NCBI GenBank assembly: GCA_039621445.1
Contig: CP154955.1
Location: forward strand, 43,299,540 to 43,363,539
Reading direction: 5' to 3'
Source of the DNA: Euglena gracilis
Taxonomy: Eukaryota; Euglenida; Euglenophyceae; Euglenales
Length of the DNA stretch: 64,000 nt
Translations under genes and position numbers: made by a program
Notes under the pieces: model-generated
Databases searched by the model: none
What the model was told of the DNA's origin: nothing
The model's input: only the letters and a program-made list of their open reading frames with translations
In this document: piece after piece, positions 13,786 to 23,504 of the stretch
How positions within the stretch are numbered: position 1 is the first letter of the stretch
Layout of the letters: the number at the start of each line of letters is the position of its first letter

Positions 13786-14402
13786 TCATGGAAACATCAA
13801 TGTTATGCTTTTTGTTCCACAGCTTCCAATCTTGCTGGACATACCCAAAAAAATTGGTTGCTGGCTCCCAAGTTTCCAGCGGACCTTCCAAAGGTGCATA
13901 CCTTTGTCGATTTTGTGATCAATAATTTTATCGACTACAAAGTCGTCCGTCTCAGGTAATCTGGAATGGGGCTTGAAGTGCAGGCATGGGATGGGTTTCC
14001 CATCCGGCGTTGACAGGTATGGCTTGAAGTCGTCCATATGAACGTCCTCAACACCATTCGGTAATGCGACCTTGTATCGCCCACTGGTACCTAGTCTTTC
14101 TAGGATTTCACAGGGGCCGAGCCAAAGGGGGTCCATCTTGGAAGACTCCATGCGAGTACGGCTATTCCGCACCCACACGCGGTCACCGGGACTATACACA
14201 GGTGACTTGAAGTTCTGCAAAAACGATTTCCGTTTAGTTGCATGAATATCAGTGACTCGCTTCTGGACTGCAGAACGTAGATTTTCTACTTCCGCAAACC
14301 AGGTCTCGCAACTGAGGGAATGAATTGAGACCCTGGTCCATTCATGACACGCCATTACCAGTGGGCAGATCCTCCAGCCAGACTGATCAGTCCTTGTCAA
14401 GG
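13786..14402 (-). pseudogene. Ty3/gypsy chromovirus pol fragment: integrase C-terminus and chromodomain
   Basis: The frame contains the integrase C-terminal signature of Ty3/gypsy elements: SPGDRVWVRNSR, then DPLWLGPCEILERLG, then RYKVALPNG and VHMDDFKPYL. A chromodomain follows (FVVDKIIDHK ... LWKVRW). Its second half (ETWEPATNF) is found only in another frame, with the usual linker missing, so the chromodomain carries an internal deletion and frameshift. The catalytic integrase core, RNase H and reverse transcriptase are not found upstream; similarity ends near 14402. It is therefore a dead 3' fragment. Chromodomains target such elements to marked chromatin in intact relatives. No LTRs were recognised by eye. 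Confidence 0.85.
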
Positions 14403-14639
14403 TTCACTCATCCCACAGCTGAACACATTTCAGCCTTAGGGTCACCAAGAAGACCGCCACCTCCAATGCCATCCTCCAGCATGCCCTCATCTAATTTCAA
14501 CTTTGGTCCAAATTTCCCCCAACCAGCACATCAACCTCAACCCCAACCCCTTCAACCCCTACATTATCCCCATCATCCAGTGCAACCACGTTACTTGTGT
14601 GCGGCAGACGGGAGATCCTAAGAAGGTAGGTCGCCGGCG

Positions 14640-14745
14640 CGTTGTACCAAGCCGAGTATCGCTCGAGTAGCTTATTCGGTAAGGCACTGGGGTCGGATGC
14701 GAGAGGTCGTGGGTTCGAGACCCAGGTCCCGCCGTGTGAGTCCTG
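14640..14745 (+). repeat. tRNA-derived SINE-like head
   Basis: A perfect internal B-box (GGTTCGAGACC, 14712-14722) lies downstream of an A-box-like block (TAGCTTATTCGGTAAGGC, starting near 14667) at the normal tRNA spacing. The anticodon and acceptor stems do not pair well, so it is not a functional tRNA and fits a SINE head better. No poly-A tail is obvious. Confidence 0.6.
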
Positions 14746-15408
14746 ATCGATCCCGTACGGGCAGAGGGCCCACCGCGGGGATCGCAACTGAAACGAACGT
14801 TGACCGGTCGTATTACCACGGGCGTGGCCCCTCGCCAACGGTCGAGCCACGGCAAGTACTATGAGCTGTCCATTTCTGCCATGGTAGCTTTTATCACTCT
14901 TCCACCCTCCAGCATCATGTCTGGCTGGTGCCTTCCATATCTTTTGGATGTTTTTGACAACACTTTGCCTGGCCGATTCCTTCCCTACTTTTTGGATATT
15001 GTTCCAACAAACATTTCTGAGGCATGCACAAGCAGTGGTCTTCTTGAGACTGGCGCCAGAGCCTTCTCTGGGACCCGTACAACCTGGCCAAGACCCCAGC
15101 CATCAATAGCCTGTTCAGCACTGCATCCTGGCCTAGTACATCCTGGCCCAGCAGTCTATCTATCAGTGTGGGCCTCTGGAGCAGTTCTTCAACTGCCCAT
15201 ATATCCAGAACCTCCTCCACCTGTGTGCCTTTAATACCTGCACAGCCTGTTTGGTTAGCCAGACCATCCAGAGGCTCCCCCCCCTTGCATCAACATTCAA
15301 ACAAACAACCCCTTGCAACAAACATTTCAACCTCATCCAGTAGTCTCATCCCTGTTTACAGCTTGATACCACAGCCCCCCCTGGACAGCCAAATCATTCC
15401 TTTCACTT

Positions 15409-15831
15409 TCACCTCAGCCTTTGAACCTTTCCCACACCAACGGAGGACCACAGTAGCTCCGTCTGGCGGCTAATGTTTTCGGCGATGGTGTGGAGACCGA
15501 CGGCGAAGCCGATCGGGCCGAGGGGGCAGCCCTGGTGTGTCCCTCTGGTGGAAGGCAGGACTCGCCCGTCGCTGAACAAGGGGGCAGGCTGGCCATACGC
15601 AAAGCGCAAATAGTTGTAAAGTGCCGGCGTGCGTGTCTGCGCCTCCTGCAACAGGACCCCCCTATCCAGGGTGTTGAAGGCGTTCTTCAGGCGCCTTGTT
15701 TCCCTGAAAATGCGCTGTGCTTGGTGATCTTGGTTTTGGTTTGCCTTGGCTGGGTTGCGGCAGTGCCGCGCAACGTTCCGCGTTTCGGTTGTTTGGACGG
15801 CCTCCTCAACACAGTGCATGCCCCAAGTCAC
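15409..15831 (-). pseudogene. Non-LTR retrotransposon reverse transcriptase fragment
   Basis: The minus-strand frame contains RT palm signatures of LINE-type elements: LKNAFNTLDRGVLL (the F-x-D-x-x-N-A-F-N region), YNYLRFAYG, and GTHQGCPLGPIGFAVGLHTI (the QG[D/C]PLGP motif 4 region). The first catalytic aspartate appears replaced (RETRRLKNAFN) and the frame stops before a YxDD motif. The piece is truncated and inactive. Endonuclease and 3' sequences were not found on either side. Confidence 0.8.
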
Positions 15832-17530
15832 GGTGAGGGTACACGCTGGGTATCGACGCGGACGGGAGCGTGATGATGTCTACGCCGGGATGTCTTTTGT
15901 GGAAGTTTACATTGATGCCGACCAGAGCTTGAGGGACCTGGCCCATCATCAAGAAGCGCGGAGGTTCCTCCGCTACAAGTTCGGAATCAGCGAGAAGGAA
16001 GAAGTGGATATATGTACGTACTGCGCTCCAGACGGCCCAACCTCAGAGTTCAAACCTATGAGAAGGTTGGGCTTCCACAACGAACCGCTTGTGGCTGACG
16101 TCGTGAGAAGGTGTGTGGCAGGCTCATCCGGGCGGCGAGCCAACCCTCGGTGATGTGGGTGGCTGGCTTCGGGGAACTGGGCTCCTCGTTCCCCTGGGCC
16201 ATACCATCTCCTGAACTTGGGGTTGTGCCGTTTCCCCGATCGGCCGAAAGTCTTTTCCTTCCTCCCAATTCCAATTTTCCCTCTCACACCGCCCTCTATC
16301 CTTCAGGGGCCACTGGGACTTCTTCTTGGTACCGAGAGGCAGGTTGGAATACCAGCGTATTTCAGGCAGCCCTGGTGACCTGCCACCTCCCACGTACTGG
16401 CATGGCCCCGCAGCGGCAAGTTCCTCGAGGACACCAACCTCGAGCTCCAAGAGAAGGCGCGAGGACGACGATGGCTGGCTGAAAGACAACTGAAGGACAT
16501 CCATCAGCTTGTGGTTGAAAGTTATTTGTGCAATGCACTAGGCAGGCCTCGTCATTTTAAGCGTTTGTGTATTTTCCACATGCCTTTCGCCCCTCTGGAA
16601 GCTCAGGTTGGCAGTTCAGGTTGGCAGCTCAGGTTGGAAGTTCGGGTTGGAAGTTCAGCAAGGAGTTGGCAGTTCAGGTTGGAAGTTCGGGTTGGATGTT
16701 CAGCAAGGAAGGCCGAGGCCTGTTCTTGGAAGTACACTCTCTACCCCACCTCACCTTGCCACTGATGCTCCATCGTGTCTCCGTTGAGGTGTTTTGTACA
16801 ATATCTGACCACCTAAGAACGTTGCCGCCACCTTCGGGTGTGTTGTCCATTCCCATGTGTTCCCATGCTTCGCGGATCCAGTAGGCAGTGCCACTGGTCG
16901 GTGGATTCGGTTCGCCCCACCACCGCGCCCGTCCAGGATCGCTGTCGACTTGATCACCCGGCCGGTCACCAAAAAACGCAGGGAGGCCACCGTGGAGGCA
17001 CCTGCGCATGATGCTCAATGTCGAGCATGGCCTTGGGACAAAGGCGATGAAAAGTGGTGAGCCCCAAATCCCGAGGGTGACACGGCAGGAGGAGGATGGG
17101 TGCCAGCACCGCGCGGGTGTAATCCTCGGCCTCGACGAGCCGATCTCCACACGGCCACGGTGGGGGGTCGGGGTCGGCAGGAGCACTCATGTGGTGTGGG
17201 GTGCTCCCTCCCTCCTGCCTCCTGGGGCCGAGCCAAACCCTGCACCATGCGTTCGGGTGGAGCCTTGACTAGCCCGACCTGACTTGCATATGGGTGCATT
17301 CGGGCCTTGAAGAGCCTGGCCTGCCAATGACCCCGAGCCGAGTGTCACGGAAAGGTTCCAGCACAGGAGTGCAACCAGCCCCATGGGAGGGTGGAGCTCC
17401 GAAGGAATAAGCGGCAAAGCCCCAGAAGGGGACCAAGAGCATCGTCGCCGCCCTGAACACGTAGACTGGAGGAACCCAACGAAGACTCGACATGGAGGTG
17501 GATAGTGAGGACTCCGCACCGCGACGCAGA
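15832..17530. other. GC-rich region of unassigned coding-like fragments
   Basis: Open frames on both strands (plus 15746-16153; minus 16674-17186) have protein-like composition but overlap each other and match nothing I know. They may be further remnants of the LINE at 15.4-15.8 kb. A short internal tandem repeat (AGGTTGGAAGTTCGGGTTGG units) is at 16603-16702. Confidence 0.4.
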
Positions 17531-18240
17531 CTTCTTCTTAAATTATTAAAAAATTGGCGGCCAGAGCCAGAACCAGCGGGGGTGTCACAAACCGGAGTAA
17601 AAAACCAGAATGACTGGCGTAAAAACCAGAGTAAAAACCGAAATAAAAGAGTATTGACTCAACATTCCTTGAACAGAAGCCCTTCCACAATTGCATATGG
17701 GATGATAATAATCTTCTTTCTGGTGGACACCTGAAAGACAAACTATTTTTTAAAACAAAAAAAAACGAAATCGAAAATAAAATTTTCTCTCTTCCAAAAT
17801 CTCCCTCCTTGGACAATCGCAGTGGAGGTAACCAATAATGGAATTGGGAAAAAACAGCACAGATTTCACAATCAGCCACAATTTCACAATCAATCACAAT
17901 GGGGAGGGCTACTGTGTAGGTTATCCAAACTGTTTGTGCACAAAAGACTTGCACTCGAGCGTGCTCATAAACATTCCTTAAAAGATATTTGAAGAGCATC
18001 CTCCAACCACCTTGAAAGACCTCGAACGATGTTCGAGGATGCTCACGAGTACCCTTGAATGACCTCGAACATTGCTCGAGAATGCTAGCGAGCATCTCAC
18101 ACATAAAAACACAATATCTCTTGTGTTACATATCCCCTAATGTGTGGAACTCCCTTGTCCTTTCGTACGCAACACGAAATGTGAACTTGCGAACTTCGAG
18201 CCTGTGAAAGATGTATTCAGCAGACTTGTGCTTACCAACC
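17531..18240. other. Non-coding interval
   Basis: AT-rich, with runs of A and short tandem words (ccagagtaaaa). No supported gene. Confidence 0.4.
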
Positions 18241-18510
18241 AGGGGGGGGGATGCTATAGGGTGCCTGCCCCCAGCAGGCACATCCCCTGGGGGGGGGGGG
18301 TCCGTGGGGGGACCTAGAAATTTTTTATTGAAAATGGCCTTTTACAGGCACCCGGCACCGAAGGCGCCGGGGTCAGAGAGGGGTGCCTGCTATAGGCAGG
18401 CACCCTCAAAAACCCTGCCCCCCCCCCGGAGGGGTCGGATGTGGGGGGTCGAGCCCCCCCCACCCGGGAGGTGGGGGAGGGTGGGTCCATCCCCCCACCC
18501 ATCACAGCAT
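18240..18510. mobile_element. G/C-run-rich element with ggcgcc hairpin core
   Basis: Contains paired blocks (ggtgcctgcccccagcaggca; ggtgcctgctataggcaggcacc), a ggcaccgaaggcgcc hairpin and long G and C runs. It resembles 46210-46420 and 58440-58690, which share the GGACCCTGCC ... ggcgcc-type core. Ends and target duplication are not defined. Confidence 0.4.
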
Positions 18511-18727
18511 TTTCACCGATTTCGGGAAAACGGGGATTTGGGCCGATAAATTTCTTTGATTTTTGATTTGTATTCACATTTTTTCCAACAAAAAGTTCCA
18601 AAGCTTGATTTTTGTAATTTTGAGAACATGATGAATCTGGACACATGGAACTTGTTTGGTGAAAAATCTGAAAATGGCAATCGCACACAGGCACAAGTGT
18701 ATGAACATGTGTGCAACCCCACATGCG

Positions 18728-18760
18728 CACGCACACACACACACACACACACACACAACA

Positions 18761-18810
<50 letters not shown>

Positions 18811-18980
18811 AGCACACACGTGCGAGCACACAAAACGCACAACACACAACACACAACACAACACAACACAACACAACACAACACAACACAACACAACACA
18901 ACACAACACAACACAACACAACACAACACAACACAACACAACACACACACACACACACACACACAACAGACACACACACG
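18728..18980 (+). repeat. Compound (CA)n and (AACAC)n microsatellite
   Basis: CA dinucleotides from 18728 pass into about twenty AACAC pentamers (18840-18941) and then back to CA. Confidence 0.95.
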
Positions 18981-18984
18981 TGAA

Positions 18985-20210
18985 TGCGCACGCGCGAGCA
19001 ACGCACATGCAGACATCAAGCCAAACCTATAAACCAAGCAAATTCGAGTGTTGTAGGTGGTCAGGTTCCATCCTCACAGGGGGGATGGACATCCAACTAA
19101 TGGAGCTGTCAAAATGACTAATTTTCAGCCTGGGTGGGAACTATGGGGCCAAAATATCCTTTTGGGAAAAACACTCTCACCAGCAAATGTAACGCCTTTG
19201 ATTAGTGGCTTGTTTGGCTTTGGTTATCCCCTGGAAAAATACCTCCTCCGGGCACAACTGGTCACACATAACTGCAATCAATCCACCAAGACAAACATTT
19301 CTGCCAAAAAGGAGGAAAAAGGTGTTGATTTCAAGCCTTTGCAGAAATTCGTGCTGAGTTTTATTCCCATTTGAGATTGCATTTGCTACCCAATAAAACG
19401 TCGGGTTTATAATTTGGACCCAGAGGGAATGCAGACAATTTTGTGGGGTTTCATAAAATTTGGTGATGTTTTATAATATTGGCCATTTTCGCAACATTTT
19501 TGGGGGCATTTTAAGTTACTTTGGACCAGTTTGATTTCCTTGGCTGTCACAGGATATCTTAGGCCATTCTCGGCAAATAATTGGTCTTTTTTTAAACACT
19601 GAATCCACACGGACATCCTCACAATATATTTCTCAGGCGGCGGTCACCACTGGAAAATTTGTGAAAATCAACAAAGGGGCGCGTGTCACAAACAGTTCAA
19701 AAACCTGGACCTCAACCCTCCAAAGCAGAAAATTCAAAAATTTTGCAATGGGCTGTTGGAGAACCCTGCCACTGGTTGTTGATGAGGGGGTCGCAGAACA
19801 CAGGAGGACAACCACTAAATACAAGTTGAGTTTGGTGGCTAATTGTCCATCACCGCACTGATGTTTAAGACTCTGTGACACCTACACAGCAACAAAAAAT
19901 GTACACGTTAGCTCAGTTTATATTTGCTTTAACTAATTCAGATGTCCTCAAATACAGTAAACGTGGACAACAATAAATGGGAGAAGAAAATATTGAATGA
20001 GAATTAAGATGATTGAACAACTTTTTGGCGGGTTTAAAAACCGCCAATTATGTGTATCATACAAACCAGAGCAATAATGAGTTTAATCAATTCGGTGAAG
20101 AAAGGAAAAATACATCACCTGTTTCAGCAATGAAAGAAAGATTTTTGAATAGATGATTTTGTTATTCACAAAATGATTGATTTTAACAACATCTATAATT
20201 CAGAACATGT
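18985..20210. other. Non-coding interval
   Basis: No exon or repeat family recognised. AT-rich, with isolated short open frames only. Confidence 0.4.
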
Positions 20211-20232
20211 TGTTGTTGTCGTTGTCGTTGTC

Positions 20233-20265
<33 letters not shown>

Positions 20266-20287
20266 GTTGTTGTTGGCGTTGTTGTTT
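20211..20287 (+). repeat. (GTT/GTC)n microsatellite
   Basis: About 25 tandem GTT/GTC triplets. Confidence 0.95.
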
Positions 20288-20319
20288 GCAGGTTCACCCT
20301 CAAACGTAGTGAATCATCT

Positions 20320-20640
20320 CAAAGATGGAGTTAATTGAGGCTATTGAATTTATCACACAGTGTATGATATATCTGTGTTGCTCCAGCATACGCAATCAGG
20401 GTATAATCTACAGAACAATTCATTTCTGATAGCAATAATTCATATTGTCTTTGGTGTAGATTTTCTTCCTCAGTAAAATGAGCACATACTTTTCACAAGA
20501 ATTATTATTTTCTACAAGGATGGCCATACCATTGGCATACGTTGGAAAACAAGTACCATACAAATGAATATTAAAGCTGCCAGCTCAATCTCTTCATAAC
20601 CTTGTTTAGTTTCAGCATGTTTGGTCTCTTTTTGGTGACA
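20320..20640 (-). pseudogene. Decayed copy 1 of an unknown coding segment
   Basis: Matches 29470-29720 over about 240 bp in the same orientation. On the minus strand both copies keep pieces of one protein in shifting frames: ETKQGYEEIELA, then CFPTYANGMAI, then FTEEENLHQRQYELLLSEMN, then AGATQIYH, followed shortly by a stop. The pieces in three frames mean the segment is broken. The protein family is not recognised. Confidence 0.55.
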
Positions 20641-21030
20641 AAAAAAATGTGTATATAACGGTGAGAGAGAACGCAAGGGAACAGCGGGTCGGTCTGGTGT
20701 GGTGGTGTGTACTGTGTCTGGTCGGTCGGTCACGGAGAGGAGGAAAAGGGCTCTCTGGGGTCCTCTCAGTAGGATCAGGGTTAGGGCTTAGGGTTAGAGT
20801 GAGGGTGAAGGGTAAAAAAAAAGAAAAAGGTGACCTCTCGCCTCCCTGCTCACTGTCATCTCCTCCACAGGGTTAGGGGTAAGGTCAGGGTTAGGGCAAA
20901 AAGAGAACAAACAAAAAAAAATGCATTTATTCCAGTATTATCTTAATCCGGCTGGTGCCCAAACAGTTCACATGACATGCTCGTTGTGTGTTCAGAAGCA
21001 ACAGATATGTCTACGGAAATGGTGTACTAA

Positions 21031-21115
21031 AGAGGAGGGCAGGCGGCCGAGTGGACAGCATGCAAGTCGCCCATTGTAAGGATCATGGTTCGAGTCTGGG
21101 TAAAAAAAAAACGCC
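21031..21115 (+). repeat. tRNA(Ser/Leu)-like SINE piece with A-tail
   Basis: GGCGGCCGAGTGG resembles the D-arm of class II tRNAs and is followed 35 bp later by a good B-box (GGTTCGAGTCT) and then a run of ten A. Stems are imperfect, so a retroposed tRNA-derived SINE is more likely than a tRNA gene. Confidence 0.5.
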
Positions 21116-21402
21116 GACGGACGTTGTCCGCCAATCTCGCCAGCGTGTGTTCTTACGCACACATCGTTGTACCATAATGGTGTGGTGTGAAGAGAACACA
21201 CACATCCGGCACCTGTCCTCCTCATGCCCTCTCATTGGTCGCTTGTATCATAGCTCATAAACCATTTCAATGAAAAATGTGCATCTCACATCGTGATGAG
21301 ACAGATGAGATGACATGCACATGCCGGAGGCGTAAAAATCAAATTGCTCCGCTGCAGGTGTCAAAACACACAATCTCCACAACGTCCTCTGGACAGCCTC
21401 CC

Positions 21403-22158
21403 CATCCAAGAAAAACCGCGTCACGTATGTGTTTGATCTGCGGCAGAGCCCTGGACTGGGCCGGGCATGGAAATCATCCCAAACGGAAGACATCGATATT
21501 GCATTGGCCTTCCGCAAGTGGCAGACACAAGCGGTTGTCGAAGAAGAAGAAGAACCGGCGGCCAACCCAATGTGCAGCACCGTCGCGGCCGCAATGTGCC
21601 TCTGTGCACCGGGCTGTGGAAAGGACACAGCAAGCCGAGCTGCCATGGATTGCACCGCACAGAAGCTCCATCCTGTGTGCCAGAGCAGAGGAGCTCCTTG
21701 AGATCCGCAAGTTGCTAAGGGACGTGGTTCCCACCCGAAGGGGCACAAAGAAGGACCTGGGGCACCTGTATCGGACCACCAAGGCACCATGGCTGGAAGC
21801 CACTGAGGGGGATGGGGCGCAGCATGGGGAGCAGCCCCCACCACTACGCCCGTGGATCGAGCAGGAGTTCTGGCAGTTGACCATGTTGCAACGAAGCCTT
21901 GAGTGCACCCACGCCATTGAAGCCGACCTGCGATGGCGGCAGGAAGAACTCAAGCAATGGTTCCACGGGCAAGGCTATCGCTGGCTGCCGAAAGAGCACC
22001 TCGTGCCATCCTCGCAATGGGACCATGAGTCCGTCGAGAGTGTCTTCAAATACAGCCCCGAGGAGGTGATGTCCGAGGTGAGCAAGGACGGTGAGAGCTA
22101 CTACCCTCCGATGCGACACGTGCCCTATGAGAGCCCGCCAACGGCCAGAAAGAGGTGA
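21403..22158 (+). CDS. Unassigned ORF region upstream of the Rep-like gene
   Basis: Two plus-strand frames look coding. The first (about 21403-21620) contains VTYVFDLRQSPGLGRAW and an acidic VVEEEEEP stretch. The second runs to a TGA at 22156-22158 and contains LLEIRKLLRDVVPTRRG, RPWIEQEFWQL, a QEELKQWFHG segment and a final SPPTARKR. Codon composition is protein-like, and the frames may be joined by a frameshift or splice near 21600-21650. No domain is recognised. It could belong to the same integrated element as the Rep-like exons 1.7 kb downstream, or be host or retroelement sequence. Confidence 0.4.
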   Translation, partial: HPRKTASRMCLICGRALDWAGHGNHPKRKTSILHWPSASGRHKRLSKKKKNRRPTQCAAPSRPQCASVHRAVERTQQAELPWIAPHRSSILCARAEELLEIRKLLRDVVPTRRGTKKDLGHLYRTTKAPWLEATEGDGAQHGEQPPPLRPWIEQEFWQLTMLQRSLECTHAIEADLRWRQEELKQWFHGQGYRWLPKEHLVPSSQWDHESVESVFKYSPEEVMSEVSKDGESYYPPMRHVPYESPPTARKR

Positions 22159-22159
22159 G

Positions 22160-22900
22160 CATAATGAGGAGAGCCTAAAGCCCCCCCACACCTGACCGCC
22201 TGAGGATTGTATGGCGTGCATCAACAACGCGTCAGTTGGCCACTTCTGACCCCCACGTCGTCGCCACCATCAACGCGGAGAGTTAAAAAAAAAAGCGTCC
22301 GACCCCTCAAAAAAAAAAAACGACCCATGGGCGGACAGCCAAAAAATAAAAGTAGAGGGTAAAAAGGGAGAGTAAGGGAGAGTAAGGGAGAGTAAAAAAA
22401 AACCCCACAAAAAAAAACAAAAAGTTTTCAGCCTTGTATGTTCCACTATATATGGTGCAAGCAGCTGCGGAGTCAGAGAATATCATCTGAAAGAAGTTTT
22501 CTGAAGAGCAGGTGAGCGAGAGATTGCCACACAAAATATTGCCCACAGAATTGGCTTTGTAATAGGTATGACATCATGATTAGGATGATCCCAATTTCTT
22601 GTAAGATTTGCCTTCCATCATTCTGCATGCACAAAATATGCACATATCTTCAAAAGGAAAAGGCAGGTGTCAAAGGGAAGAACACCCTCCTTTTTTGAAA
22701 GGAATCCCAAATCCGCAAGGGAAACTGCCCCAAGCCAGTGTTGTGTGGGCATCAGTGAAATATGGTGCACTCAACACAAACATGAAGAAAAAAAGTGAGA
22801 CAGAGGATTTATCTGGCAAGGGTTAGTACTTTGGCTGCCATGTCCCACACAGGAGTGCTCCTCCTCTGCTTCACAATATGAACCCCTACCCAAATGACTC
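22160..22900. other. Non-coding spacer
   Basis: Poly-A runs, an imperfect AGGGAGAGTA tandem (22361-22397) and no supported exon. Confidence 0.4.
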
Positions 22901-22911
22901 TGGTGACTCCG

Positions 22912-23171
22912 ATGGTGACTTTGGTGCTCATATCCGTTTTCTCGGCCGCCACAACAAAAACGCCCGGGAAAGGGGAAGGGTGGCAAGGGAGAGCAAGGGC
23001 AGCCGCCACAGGCCGCAAGGGAGGGGGACAGCGATGACAGCGGCACCCAGGAGATGCTCCTCTCCCTCGCCTTCGGCACCGACAGGGCAACTTTCGTCAA
23101 GCGGCAGGCTGCGGCGCCAAAACCGGCCCCCAGGCTGCGTGGGCGCCCACCCCAGCCCAGGCTGGCGCTTT
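22912..23171 (+). CDS. Candidate exon, Gly/Lys/Gln-rich then basic, upstream of the Rep-like exons
   Basis: A frame open from an ATG at 22912 reads TPGKGKGGKGEQGQPPQAAR, then DSDDSGTQEMLLSLAFGTD, then a Pro/Arg-rich stretch, with a possible GTAACC donor at 23172. Protein-like composition and closeness to the Rep exons suggest an N-terminal extension, but linkage is not shown. Confidence 0.35.
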
Positions 23172-23504
23172 GTAACCTCCATAACCCCTGGAGTTTGTGA
23201 AAAAAAATGCTTTTTTGTCTGAATGAACTTTTATGAGGCGTGACCGTCTCAGTTGAACAACAACCCAGAAGGTGGATTTTTCTCCAAAGTGGCCAAGACA
23301 TTGCAGCCACACAATTTGTGACGGTCCATCATGGGACAAAATTGTGGACATTCAAAAACCTGCCTTGCTGTTTTTGTTTATTTTTTAACATTCACAAAAA
23401 AAGCAACAAGTACCTTTTTTTGTCTTTGTTTATTTTCTTTTTAACCGCCGGCTTTGCGCCCGGCCGGTGAGTTACCACCTCCTCTCAAACGCAACCGCCT
23501 CCTG

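Noticed and set aside
20775-20905. Telomere-like TTAGGG words
   Set aside because: Only scattered, degenerate copies mixed with other sequence, not an array. Similar words belong to the foldback elements at 2.4, 30.1 and 47.4 kb.
20934-20945. CAGTATTAT as a rolling-circle origin nonanucleotide near the Rep-like gene
   Set aside because: No flanking stem is visible and the last base differs from known nonanucleotides.
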